Shown one piece after another: positions 1-6,718 of a DNA stretch of 21,285 nucleotides. Made by a program: the position numbers and the translations under genes. This DNA comes from JBHHWH01 sp046756405 (lineage in GTDB: Bacteria; Actinomycetota; Acidimicrobiia; Spongiisociales; ZC4RG35): positions 1-21,285 of the forward strand of contig JBHHWH010000040.1 in the NCBI GenBank assembly GCA_046756405.1, read 5' to 3'. The first letter of the stretch is position 1. Every line of letters starts with the position of its first letter. The notes under the pieces are model-generated. The model saw only the letters and a list, made by a program, of their open reading frames with translations. It was not told the DNA's origin and made no database searches.

Positions 1-203
1 GCATCGGCCAATGCTTCCTGCTCGGAGGGGAAGAGGTGCCCGTAGATGTCCATGGTCACCATGATCGAGGAGTGTCCGAGGAATCGCTTGATCGCCTCTG
101 GATGCACACCCTGGCTGATGAGGATGGCCACTGCGGTGTGGCGAAGGTCATGCACTCGGAGACCTTCGGGGAGTCCAGCAGAGTTGTGGTCGGTGTTGCT
201 GTG
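1..203 (-). pseudogene. Tyrosine recombinase (integrase), C-terminal remnant
   Basis: The minus strand encodes the catalytic end of a phage-type tyrosine recombinase, which cuts and rejoins DNA at attachment sites. The HDLRHT box (second catalytic Arg with its His) is encoded at about 152-135. An FLGHSS box follows, and then the nucleophile Tyr in an IYGH context at 44-42. The C-terminus runs off the left edge of the window. Upstream (higher coordinates) recognisable integrase sequence stops near 183 with AGLPEG just before the catalytic box, and an in-frame TAG lies at 206-204. The core-binding and N-terminal domains are therefore missing and there is no credible start. The break coincides with the beginning of the plus-strand CPBP gene, so insertion or recombination of that cassette probably removed the N-terminus. 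The gene lies downstream of two excisionase-type genes on the same strand, as expected for an integration module. Identity as a tyrosine recombinase is quite sure; inactivity is inferred. Confidence 0.82.
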
Positions 204-794
204 CTATCTCATCGAGTGCGTGAGAGTGCAGTTCTCGGCTATGCATTCTCACCTGTCGTCGGAGCTGGGCTATCCGCCATCGTCGGGGCCCGCCTGTGGC
301 TGCGGCCCCCGTATGCCAAGCAACGAGTACGTCAGATAGTCGCCGGGCTAGCAGCCGGGTCGTTGGCTGGCGTCGTCGCCGGAGTATTGGTCAGAGAGCA
401 ACAGATGGGGGCGCAAGGTTTCGGCGGCCACCAATCTCCCCTAAGCCAACTCCAAGACTTGGTCCCAACGCCATGGATGTTGGCAGTGGTGCTGTTGGTA
501 GTCGCGACGGCGAACTCGGTAGCGGAGGAATGGGTCTTTCGCAGGCTTGTGCTTGGGAAGCTCCTCGGCTCCGGCTTGAGCACCTCATCGGCAATCACCG
601 TCTCTAGCCTTGCCTTCGGGATTTCGCATGTCCCTGCCGGCCTGCCAGGCGGGATGGTCGGTTTCGGCGTAACATTCCTCTTTGGCGCCGTGATGGGGCT
701 TTTCTACACCCGTGTGCGCGACCCTAGGCTGGTCCTGATCTCAGCACACTTCTCGGCCGACTTCGTGATGTTCAACTTGCTACTCAACCTATGA
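186..794 (+). CDS. CPBP-family intramembrane metalloprotease
   Basis: This is a membrane protein of the CPBP (CAAX protease and bacteriocin-processing/Abi) family, whose members cleave substrates within the membrane using a metal ion. The first motif, EEWVFR, begins at 525. The second, FGISH, lies near 618, and the third, HFSAD, near 750. They sit in hydrophobic segments, and I count about five or six membrane helices. The open frame extends back to an ATG at 36, but 36-185 lies antisense to conserved integrase sequence and is not membrane-like. I therefore prefer an in-frame GTG at 186 (alternatives 201 and 216); no start has a good ribosome-binding site. The stop overlaps the next start by ATGA, so the two genes are coupled. 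Known family roles include prenyl-protein processing and bacteriocin immunity. Which applies here cannot be told, and its position as cargo in an integrative element is the main clue. Confidence 0.72.
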   Translation: MVGVAVLSHRVRESAVLGYAFSPVVGAGLSAIVGARLWLRPPYAKQRVRQIVAGLAAGSLAGVVAGVLVREQQMGAQGFGGHQSPLSQLQDLVPTPWMLAVVLLVVATANSVAEEWVFRRLVLGKLLGSGLSTSSAITVSSLAFGISHVPAGLPGGMVGFGVTFLFGAVMGLFYTRVRDPRLVLISAHFSADFVMFNLLLNL

Positions 795-1360
795 CCGATA
801 TCTCGAATCCTTGGCAATCCTGGCTCGCGGTGGATGCGAGACATTTCCCTCGGACGATCAACGAGGCCTTGCCGAAAGGGCTGTTGCCGCATCCACTGGT
901 TCTCGAGAACAATCCATTGCTCGACCCTATTGATGCGACGGGGCACCTGTCGCTCGGTCGCCTGGAGATACTGATTGAGGCCGTGGGATCCGAAGACGAC
1001 ACTTGGATGGTGGGCTACTGGGACGGGTGGTCCCAGATCGTGTCGGATATTGAACGAGGCTTCGCTGAGAAACCATGGAAGCTCCATATGCCAGATCGCG
1101 CTTATGTGTGCGTCGAAACCAAGCTCAGCCAGGTCCTACGCTTCTCCCACGAGGGACGGACGTATGTGGGCCCAAGCCTGCTTGCGCCGGCCGATGAGTC
1201 CTTTCTGCTGCTGAGCGACGTCGATTGGCCAGTATCGATCACTGGGTTTCTAACGCCACGCATGAGGGACGAGGCTCGGCGCGTCTTCGCGCAACACGGC
1301 ATTCCCACTGAACGCACGTGCGATGCGGAACGCTTCCTGAGCCACTACCTCAGTACCTAA
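791..1360 (+). CDS. Hypothetical protein coupled to the CPBP protease gene
   Basis: I do not recognise this 189-residue protein. It is predicted to be soluble and cytoplasmic: there is no signal peptide and no membrane helix. It is rich in Trp and acidic residues, for example the WMVGYWDGW stretch around residues 72-80. The C-terminal half resembles a small alpha/beta domain ending in a helix with charged and aromatic residues. The ATG overlaps the TGA of the CPBP gene (ATGA at 791-794), so the pair is almost certainly co-translated and probably works together, for instance as protease plus regulator, substrate or partner. The pair lies between excisionase-type genes and a broken integrase, both on the opposite strand, so it looks like inserted cargo. 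Expression is likely given the coupling. Function is unknown. Confidence 0.6.
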   Translation: MTDISNPWQSWLAVDARHFPRTINEALPKGLLPHPLVLENNPLLDPIDATGHLSLGRLEILIEAVGSEDDTWMVGYWDGWSQIVSDIERGFAEKPWKLHMPDRAYVCVETKLSQVLRFSHEGRTYVGPSLLAPADESFLLLSDVDWPVSITGFLTPRMRDEARRVFAQHGIPTERTCDAERFLSHYLST

Positions 1361-1466
1361 CGCATCGAGCCACTCCTACCGCCTCCGTTTGGATTCTCTT
1401 CTCCGCGACTCGAACGGGCCGCGGCATGTGAGGTCGCCCTTCGCAGTCAGAACGCGCCCAACGTGA

Positions 1467-1535
1467 GGTTTCGTCCCACCAATGAGCATCATTCGGGCAA
1501 TGTGGAACGGTCACTCGCGCAGGTGGGACAAAAGG
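1467..1535. repeat. Inverted repeat pair downstream of the excisionase-type genes
   Basis: GGTTTCGTCCCACC at 1467-1480 and GGTGGGACAAAAGG at 1522-1535 are inverted copies (core GGTGGGACnAAA) about 40 bases apart. They lie in the gene-free stretch between the unknown gene and the excisionase-type genes. They could be arm-type binding sites for the integrase or excisionase, or one edge of the inserted CPBP cassette. The spacing is too wide for a simple terminator. The repeat is directly visible; its role is inferred. Confidence 0.4.
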
Positions 1536-1551
1536 CAGTCCCGGCCGACAC

Positions 1552-1776
1552 CTAAGTTGGCTCGTACCGATTGCCAATCAGCCAGTCGAAGATCTCGTGT
1601 CTGAGGAAGGTGAACTTGCGGCCTCCCGGTTTGCGGTGGGCAGGGATGATGCCTTCGCGCACCCAGGCTCGGATGATCTGTTCGTTGGTGAGCAACAGTT
1701 CAGCGAGTTCTTTGGTGTCCATGACGGCTGGCACTTCCGGATACCAGCGGTCGTAGTCGATGGTGCCTTCTGTCAT
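1552..1776 (-). CDS. Excisionase-type helix-turn-helix protein
   Basis: This 74-residue protein has the layout of the excisionase/HTH_17 (MerR-like winged helix) family. After a short N-terminal tail, residues about 19-42 form the helix-turn-helix (DTKELAELL, then an IIRAWVREG recognition helix). A basic wing (HRKPGGRKF) and a closing helix (HEIFDWLIG) follow. Such proteins bend DNA at attachment sites to drive excision of an integrated element, or act as small repressors. The start overlaps the stop of the next minus-strand gene upstream by ATGA (1773-1776), so the two are co-translated. The integrase remnant lies downstream on the same strand. Family assignment is quite sure; whether it is an excisionase or a regulator is open. 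Confidence 0.72.
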   Translation of the reverse strand: MTEGTIDYDRWYPEVPAVMDTKELAELLLTNEQIIRAWVREGIIPAHRKPGGRKFTFLRHEIFDWLIGNRYEPT

Positions 1777-2030
1777 GTCTCGTCCTGAGTTTCGTCTGAG
1801 GCGACCTCGTCCTCAGTGTTGCTCTCGTCGTCGACTGGTTGCATCGCCGCGATGACTTCGTCGCGGAAGAAGCGGAACTGCTGGCCCCATCTCATTGCCT
1901 TTAGTTCCTTGCGGTGCACCTTGTCTCTGACGTCGCCGATGGTGCAGTGCATCATCTCAGCGACGTGAGCCGTGGTGAGAATGGGCGGGTACAGCCGTCG
2001 CAGCTCCTCGGTGGGGTCGATGTCGCTCAT
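1773..2030 (-). CDS. Second excisionase-type helix-turn-helix protein
   Basis: An 85-residue DNA-binding protein of the same broad family as its downstream neighbour. The helix-turn-helix lies at about residues 17-40 (ILTTAHVAEMM, then a CTIGDVRDKVHR recognition segment). A basic patch with a hydrophobic closing helix (RFFRDEVIAAM) and a very acidic tail of about 20 residues (DDESNTEDE) follow. The acidic tail is absent from the neighbour and might mimic DNA or contact a partner. This gene would be the first of the minus-strand int/xis operon, and its promoter should lie in 2031-2220, where short direct and inverted repeats occur. The two proteins are diverged and could form a heteromeric complex on the attachment site. 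The function is inferred from the fold and the setting. Confidence 0.68.
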   Translation of the reverse strand: MSDIDPTEELRRLYPPILTTAHVAEMMHCTIGDVRDKVHRKELKAMRWGQQFRFFRDEVIAAMQPVDDESNTEDEVASDETQDET

Positions 2031-2089
2031 TGTCTCCCGATGCTACTCAACGTTGTGTCAGTATGGAATGGTGCCTGCACTGGAACGGG

Positions 2090-2128
2090 CGTTTTGTCCG
2101 TATCTTGTCCGTGAGAGGACGGAAAACG
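2090..2128. repeat. Direct and inverted repeats upstream of the excisionase-type genes
   Basis: TTGTCCGT occurs twice (2094-2101 and 2105-2112) with an 11-base period, which places both copies on the same face of the helix. CGTTTT at 2090-2095 is mirrored by AAAACG at 2123-2128, making an imperfect palindrome. The site lies between the excisionase-type operon and the tRNA scar. That is where integrase/excisionase arm sites and the operator of the minus-strand operon would be expected. A perfect AAGGGCCCTT palindrome follows at 2171-2180. The repeats are visible; the binding role is inferred. Confidence 0.42.
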
Positions 2129-2221
2129 TCGAGAACCGACAGGAAGCAACCAAAGGCGACAGCCCAGGTCAAGGGCCCTTTTCTGGTAGTCCATCCTGGC
2201 CGTCGGAATCGTCTTGGAGGG

Positions 2222-2265
2222 CTTTTAACCCGTTGGTTGTGGGTTCGAGTCCCACGGGACCCACC
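2222..2265 (+). other. 3' half of tRNA-Lys(UUU): attachment-site scar (att)
   Basis: The sequence reads as a tRNA from the anticodon loop to the end. The loop is CTTTTAA (anticodon TTT), and a variable loop follows. The T stem GTGGG (2239-2243) carries the T loop TTCGAGT and pairs with CCCAC (2251-2255). The acceptor strand is GGGACCC with discriminator A (2256-2263), then CC. No D arm or 5' acceptor strand (GGGTCCC expected) lies upstream, and the anticodon stem pairs only partly, so this is not a functional tRNA. Tyrosine recombinases commonly use tRNA 3' ends as attachment sites and leave such a copy at the far end of the element. The complete tRNA would then lie left of the window, beyond the integrase. 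Confidence 0.7.
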
Positions 2266-2577
2266 TCAGGAAATTTACGTCCACGGATGTGGTGTACGGG
2301 GGGTCTGAAGGTCCTTCCTTATAGGTGATCACCGCGCCAGCCTCACAACCATGGGTCGGCGCCGACCAGCGATTTGGGCGACATGCAGCGCCGATCACCA
2401 AATTCGGAGCAGGAACGAGCAGGCCCGGGTCCGCACCCTCGACCCACCCGACCCCCAACTCGACGGAAACGAGGCCACCCCAGCATCCATCGAGCGAGCC
2501 AGCTAAAAAGAGGCCAACAAGGCCGGCGCGGCATCACCCATACACCACATCACTGGACGTGACCTGGAGGTCGAGAG
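2266..2577. other. Gene-free stretch between the att scar and the demethylation operon
   Basis: I see no convincing gene in these 312 bases. A perfect GGTGATCACC palindrome lies at 2326-2335, and its half GATCACC recurs at 2393-2399, so this could be an operator region for the operon that follows. The middle part (about 2400-2510) is rich in CCACCC and has the look of decayed coding DNA, but no frame matches a family I know. The only clear signal is the ribosome-binding site GGAGG at 2566-2570, seven bases before the ATG at 2578. Confidence 0.4.
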
Positions 2578-4986
2578 ATGCGCGAAGAAGCGCGTTGCGT
2601 AATCATTGGCGGAGGGGCAATGGGGGTCGGGCTTCTCTATCACCTCGCCCACGAAGGATGGGCGGCCGACACGGTCCTGATCGAGAAGGACGAGCTGACG
2701 TCCGGCTCCACCTGGCACGCCGCCGGCCTGATTCCACACTTCATCGGCAGTCTCAACATGGCCAAGGTCCACGCTTATGGCGCCGATTTGTACAAGACCC
2801 TCGAGTCAGAAACTGGTTTGCACACGGGATGGCATGGATGTGGTGCCGTTCGTCTCGCTACCAACCAGGACGAAGCCGACTGGTTTCGATACGTCCATGG
2901 CATCTTGTCGATCGTGGGTGTCGAGTCCCACCTCGTTAGCCCATCGGAGATCCTCGAACTGCACCCACTGCTCACCTTGGACGACGTCGTAATCGGCATC
3001 CACACACCGGGTGACGGCTGGACTGACCCCTCCGCGGCCACCAACTCGATGGCAGCCGGTGCCCGCCAGCTAGGTGCCGAGATCATCCGCCACAACCGGG
3101 TCCTCGACATGAACCAACTTCCGGACAAGCGATGGGAGGTCCTCACTGAGAAAGGCCGGATTGTGACGGAACACGTCGTCAACGCTGCCGGCCACTACGG
3201 GCCCCAGATTGGAGCGATGGTTGGCATCGATCTTCCGATCGTGTCCGTAACCCATCAGTTCCTGGTCACGGAGGCCATGGAGGAAATGGCAGCTCTCGAC
3301 TTCGAGGTCCCCGTCCTGCGGGACCCACGGGCCTCGTGCTACTCGCGCCGCGAGCACGACGGGATGATCGTCGGTCCCTATGAGAGAAGTGGGGCCCAGC
3401 ACATCGGCCTCTCCGGGTTCAGCTGGGATGAGACCTTCCAACTCTCCAGCCCAGAGATCGATCGCCTTCTGCCGTGGCTCGAGTTGACGGGACAGCGCAT
3501 TCCCGCATTCAGGGATGCCGGCATCAAACAGATCATCTCAGGCCCGATCACCCACACCCCGGATGCTGGATTCCTGATGGGTCCCGCTGCCGGACTCCAG
3601 AACTATTGGCTGTGCGTTGGCGCCTCCATCGGCATCACCCAGGGGCCCGGCGCCGGGAAATACCTGGCACAGTGGATGGTCCACGGTCAAACCGAGATCA
3701 ACGTCGCCGAGATGGACCCGCGTCGCTTTGGGCCTTACGCACCCGGCGCATACAGCGAGGAACGAGCGTTGGACGAGTACCACGAGATGTATCAAGTCCG
3801 GATGCCCGGCGAATACCGCCCTGCCGGCCGACCGGTGAAAAAGACACCTCTCTACGAGGTCCTCGACGCCAAAGGCGCCCAGTGGCAGGAGGTCTGGGGC
3901 TGGGAGCGGGCCCAATACTTCGGTGGGCCCGAGGAGTACTCCTTCGCCCGGTCATCTGCGTTCGAGGTGGTTGGCCAAGAGGTGAGAGCAGTACGGAACG
4001 GTGTAGGTATCGCAGACCTCACTGCATTCTCCAAGTACGAGGTATCCGGCCCCGATGCGGCCGGGCTGCTCGATCGACTGGCGGCCAACCGCCTGCCGCA
4101 AAGAAGAGGCGGCATTCGCCTCGCTCACATGCTCACCGACCTCGGCGGCATCGAGTCGGAGATGACGATCACCAGGATCGGAGAGGAGCGGTTCTACCTG
4201 AACTCCGGGATCACCATGGAGCAACACGACCTCGACTGGCTGACCTTCCACGTCGAAGCAGGCGAGGAGGTCGCCATCACCGACGTCACCGATGAGCGGG
4301 GCCTTCTGGCGATCAGTGGGCCGAACTCACGAGATCTGCTCTCCAGGATCACCGACGCCGATCTTTCCAATGATGGGTTCCCCTGGCTCACCGCCCAGGA
4401 GATCGAGGTTGCCGGGATTGCATGTCTAGCCCTCAGGGTGAGTTATGTCGGTGAGTTGGGCTGGGAGCTCCACCATCCAATCTCTCAGATGCCCGAGCTC
4501 TACGCGGCGATCCAGGAGGCCGGCTCGGATCTCAATCTGGTCGACTACGGCAGCTACGCAATGAACGTCATGCGCATCGAGAAGGCGTATAAAGCGATGG
4601 GCAGCGAGCTAACGACAGAGATCACACCCGTTGAGGCGGACATCCAGCGGTTCGTCGACTGGAACAAGGACTTCAAGGGCAAGGACGCTGCTGCGGCCAG
4701 AAGAGGGACCGAACTCTCGACGATCTGCGTATACGGAGAGCTCGAAGCCGCGGGTGCCGATTGCCGCGGCAATGAGCCAGTCTGGTCTGGCGACAGAGTC
4801 ATTGGCCTTACGACGGCGGGCGCATACGGGCACTCCGTTGACAAGAGCCTCTTCTTCGCATACGTAGATCCCGAGTTCGCTGATCCGGGGTCGGAGTTCG
4901 AGATTCAGATCCTGGACCTGAGGCGCCCGGCAAGGGTTCTGGCCGAGCCCGCATGGGACCCGAAGAGTGAAAGGCCCCGCTCGTGA
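2578..4986 (+). CDS. FAD-dependent oxidoreductase/GcvT fusion (dimethylglycine/sarcosine dehydrogenase type)
   Basis: This 802-residue enzyme has the two-part layout of dimethylglycine and sarcosine dehydrogenases, which oxidatively remove N-methyl groups and pass the one-carbon unit to tetrahydrofolate. The N-terminal FAD domain starts with a Rossmann motif, GGGAMG, at residues 11-16. STWHAAG at 44-50 contains His47, the residue that binds FAD covalently in characterised relatives. After a linker (about 390-440), the C-terminal half is an aminomethyltransferase (GcvT)-like folate domain, with YVGELGWE near residue 625 and MRIEKAYKAMG near 663-673. The full length matches the family. GGAGG seven bases before the ATG supports the start. 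It is the first gene of an operon whose next gene, an MttB-family methyltransferase, overlaps its stop by four bases. The substrate is unknown; a tertiary or secondary methylamine made by the partner enzymes is likely. Confidence 0.88.
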   Translation: MREEARCVIIGGGAMGVGLLYHLAHEGWAADTVLIEKDELTSGSTWHAAGLIPHFIGSLNMAKVHAYGADLYKTLESETGLHTGWHGCGAVRLATNQDEADWFRYVHGILSIVGVESHLVSPSEILELHPLLTLDDVVIGIHTPGDGWTDPSAATNSMAAGARQLGAEIIRHNRVLDMNQLPDKRWEVLTEKGRIVTEHVVNAAGHYGPQIGAMVGIDLPIVSVTHQFLVTEAMEEMAALDFEVPVLRDPRASCYSRREHDGMIVGPYERSGAQHIGLSGFSWDETFQLSSPEIDRLLPWLELTGQRIPAFRDAGIKQIISGPITHTPDAGFLMGPAAGLQNYWLCVGASIGITQGPGAGKYLAQWMVHGQTEINVAEMDPRRFGPYAPGAYSEERALDEYHEMYQVRMPGEYRPAGRPVKKTPLYEVLDAKGAQWQEVWGWERAQYFGGPEEYSFARSSAFEVVGQEVRAVRNGVGIADLTAFSKYEVSGPDAAGLLDRLAANRLPQRRGGIRLAHMLTDLGGIESEMTITRIGEERFYLNSGITMEQHDLDWLTFHVEAGEEVAITDVTDERGLLAISGPNSRDLLSRITDADLSNDGFPWLTAQEIEVAGIACLALRVSYVGELGWELHHPISQMPELYAAIQEAGSDLNLVDYGSYAMNVMRIEKAYKAMGSELTTEITPVEADIQRFVDWNKDFKGKDAAAARRGTELSTICVYGELEAAGADCRGNEPVWSGDRVIGLTTAGAYGHSVDKSLFFAYVDPEFADPGSEFEIQILDLRRPARVLAEPAWDPKSERPRS

Positions 4987-6530
4987 AGACCGGTAAGAGA
5001 TCAGGGGGCCGCGCCGCTCGCGTCGCTGCCAGGGCTGCCGGGCTCGACAAGGCGGACCGCCCCGTACAGCCCGGTCAGTCGGGGGGCGCTTATACACCCC
5101 TCAGCGAGCCCGACATGCAGCGCATCTATCACTCGTCACTGGAGCTACTGGAAAAACTGGGCATGGGGGACCCCATCCCCGAATTCGTCGAAGTCGTAAC
5201 CGAGGCCGGCGGGCATGTCGACGAGAACGGTCGACTCCGCTACCCGCGTTCAGTGGTCGAGCGAGCCATCGACACTGCGGCTAAGTCCTGGGTGTGGCAC
5301 GGCTTTGACGACGACAAGAGCATCGAGCTATCCGACTCCAACGTCCACTTCGGCACCGCCGGCGCTGGAGTGCTCGTACTCGACCACGCCACACAGAGCT
5401 TCCGACAGTCGACGACCAAGGATCTCTACGACTTCGCCCGCCTGGCCGACACTCTCGAACACCTCCACTTCTTTGCGCGGACCGTTGTGGCCACAGAGTT
5501 GGAGGATCTACGTGACTTGGATCTCAACACTGCCTATGCAGTCATGATGGGCACCACCAAACCGGTCGGGACTTCCTTCTTCAGGCGAAAGCACGTCTAC
5601 GAGGCGGCAGAGATGTTCGACATCGCCCTTGGTGGCGAGGGGGAGTTCAAGAAGCGCCCGTTCGTCTGCTCGAACACCACATTCGTGGTGCCACCGCTCC
5701 GCTACGCGACTGATGCCGCCGAGAGCATGGTCGCCCAGGTAGAGGTTGGAATGCCTATCAACCTCTTATCGGCCGGTCAGGCAGGAGCAACTTCCCCGGC
5801 CCCTCTGGCCGGCTCCCTGGTCCAGGCTCTAGCCGAGTGTCTGGCCGCGCTCACCAGCGTCAACCTTCTCGCGCCGGGTCACCCCTGCGTCATGGGAATG
5901 TGGCCCTTCGTTTCTGACCTACGTACCGGGGCCATGAGTGGTGGAGGCGGAGAGGAGGCGGTCCTGGCCGCAGGTGGAGCTCAGATCGTCAACTGGCTGG
6001 GACTGCCGTCCGGGGTCCCGGCCGGCATGGCCGACTCCAAACTCCCCGATGCCCAGGCCGGACATGAGAAGGGGCTCACTATCGGGCTTGCGGCTCACGC
6101 CGGGGCCAACCTCGTTTACGAGTCAGCGGGAATGCTTGCCTCCCTGCTGGCATGTTCACCTGAAATGATGGTCATCGACAACGACTTGCTCGGGGCAGCC
6201 AATCGGACCGTTCGTGGAATCGAGGTAAACGAGCACACGATGGCGGTCAGCGTCATCGAAGATGTCGTCAACGGACCAGGGCACTACCTCGGTCACCCCC
6301 AGACACTTCGGCTAATGGAAAGAGAGTACCTCTACCCCATGGTGGGCGATCGTCTCAGCCCCGACGACTGGTCTGAAGCGGGCGCCATGTCGGCCGCTGA
6401 TCGCGCCCACGAATACGTAGAGGAGACTCTGACAACGCACCTCCCCCGACACGTCTCGATGGAAGCCGACGAGATAATCCGGGCCAGACTTCCCATAAAG
6501 CTCCCTGTTGAGTCTGTCTGGGGTGGGTGA
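4983..6530 (+). CDS. Trimethylamine methyltransferase (MttB)-family protein, non-pyrrolysine type
   Basis: A 515-residue TIM-barrel protein of the MttB superfamily (COG5598 type). Characterised members move a methyl group from a quaternary or tertiary amine to a corrinoid protein. True MttB needs pyrrolysine from an in-frame TAG. This frame has no interruption, so it belongs with the non-pyrrolysine members, known to act on glycine betaine, proline betaine, carnitine or gamma-butyrobetaine. The basic, Ala-rich N-terminus (about residues 1-30) is usual in aerobic members. The block KLPDAQAGHEKG (residues 353-364) lies in the conserved active-site region, and the Gly-rich SGGGGEE segment lies at about 319-325. 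The ATG overlaps the preceding stop (ATGA-like). Both neighbouring large genes encode demethylating flavoenzymes. No corrinoid protein or methyl-corrinoid:folate transferase is present, so the methyl acceptor is unclear. Confidence 0.85.
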   Translation: MKTGKRSGGRAARVAARAAGLDKADRPVQPGQSGGAYTPLSEPDMQRIYHSSLELLEKLGMGDPIPEFVEVVTEAGGHVDENGRLRYPRSVVERAIDTAAKSWVWHGFDDDKSIELSDSNVHFGTAGAGVLVLDHATQSFRQSTTKDLYDFARLADTLEHLHFFARTVVATELEDLRDLDLNTAYAVMMGTTKPVGTSFFRRKHVYEAAEMFDIALGGEGEFKKRPFVCSNTTFVVPPLRYATDAAESMVAQVEVGMPINLLSAGQAGATSPAPLAGSLVQALAECLAALTSVNLLAPGHPCVMGMWPFVSDLRTGAMSGGGGEEAVLAAGGAQIVNWLGLPSGVPAGMADSKLPDAQAGHEKGLTIGLAAHAGANLVYESAGMLASLLACSPEMMVIDNDLLGAANRTVRGIEVNEHTMAVSVIEDVVNGPGHYLGHPQTLRLMEREYLYPMVGDRLSPDDWSEAGAMSAADRAHEYVEETLTTHLPRHVSMEADEIIRARLPIKLPVESVWGG

Positions 6531-6718
6531 TGATGGGGTTCAGTGCGCCCCGAGGACTAACCCTGGCTATGACTCTGGACGAGCTGAGAGACTTTCTGGA
6601 CCGACTCGCCGATCTCGTCGGGGTCCCGTCTGATCCTACTGAGCAGAACGTTCCTGTAACCAGGACACCGCTGCGACGACCAGAAACACGAACCCTCGAT
6701 CGGGACGGCCGGTATTGA
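6530..6718 (+). CDS. Small protein of about 62 residues, coupled between mttB-like and dehydrogenase genes
   Basis: A short open frame exactly fills the gap between two large operon genes. A TGATG overlap links its ATG (6530) to the preceding stop; a GTG at 6527 is an alternative. Its TGA (6716-6718) overlaps the TTG start of the next gene. The N-terminal third contains an amphipathic helix (TLDELRDFLDRLADLVG), and the rest is polar, Arg- and Pro-rich and probably disordered. There is no signal peptide and no metal-binding motif. The double overlap suggests it is translated and keeps ribosomes moving into the second dehydrogenase. A helix of this kind could bind one of the neighbouring enzymes. 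I recognise no family, and it may be only a translational bridge. Confidence 0.45.
   Translation: MMGFSAPRGLTLAMTLDELRDFLDRLADLVGVPSDPTEQNVPVTRTPLRRPETRTLDRDGRY

Noticed and set aside
2325..2939. Plus-strand open frame of 204 codons before and inside the first dehydrogenase gene
   Set aside because: Low-complexity Pro/Arg/Thr composition, mostly overlapping the real dehydrogenase in another frame, and no ribosome-binding site.
4983..6530. Pyrrolysine-containing MttB
   Set aside because: The frame runs without any in-frame TAG, and no pyl genes are seen in the window.
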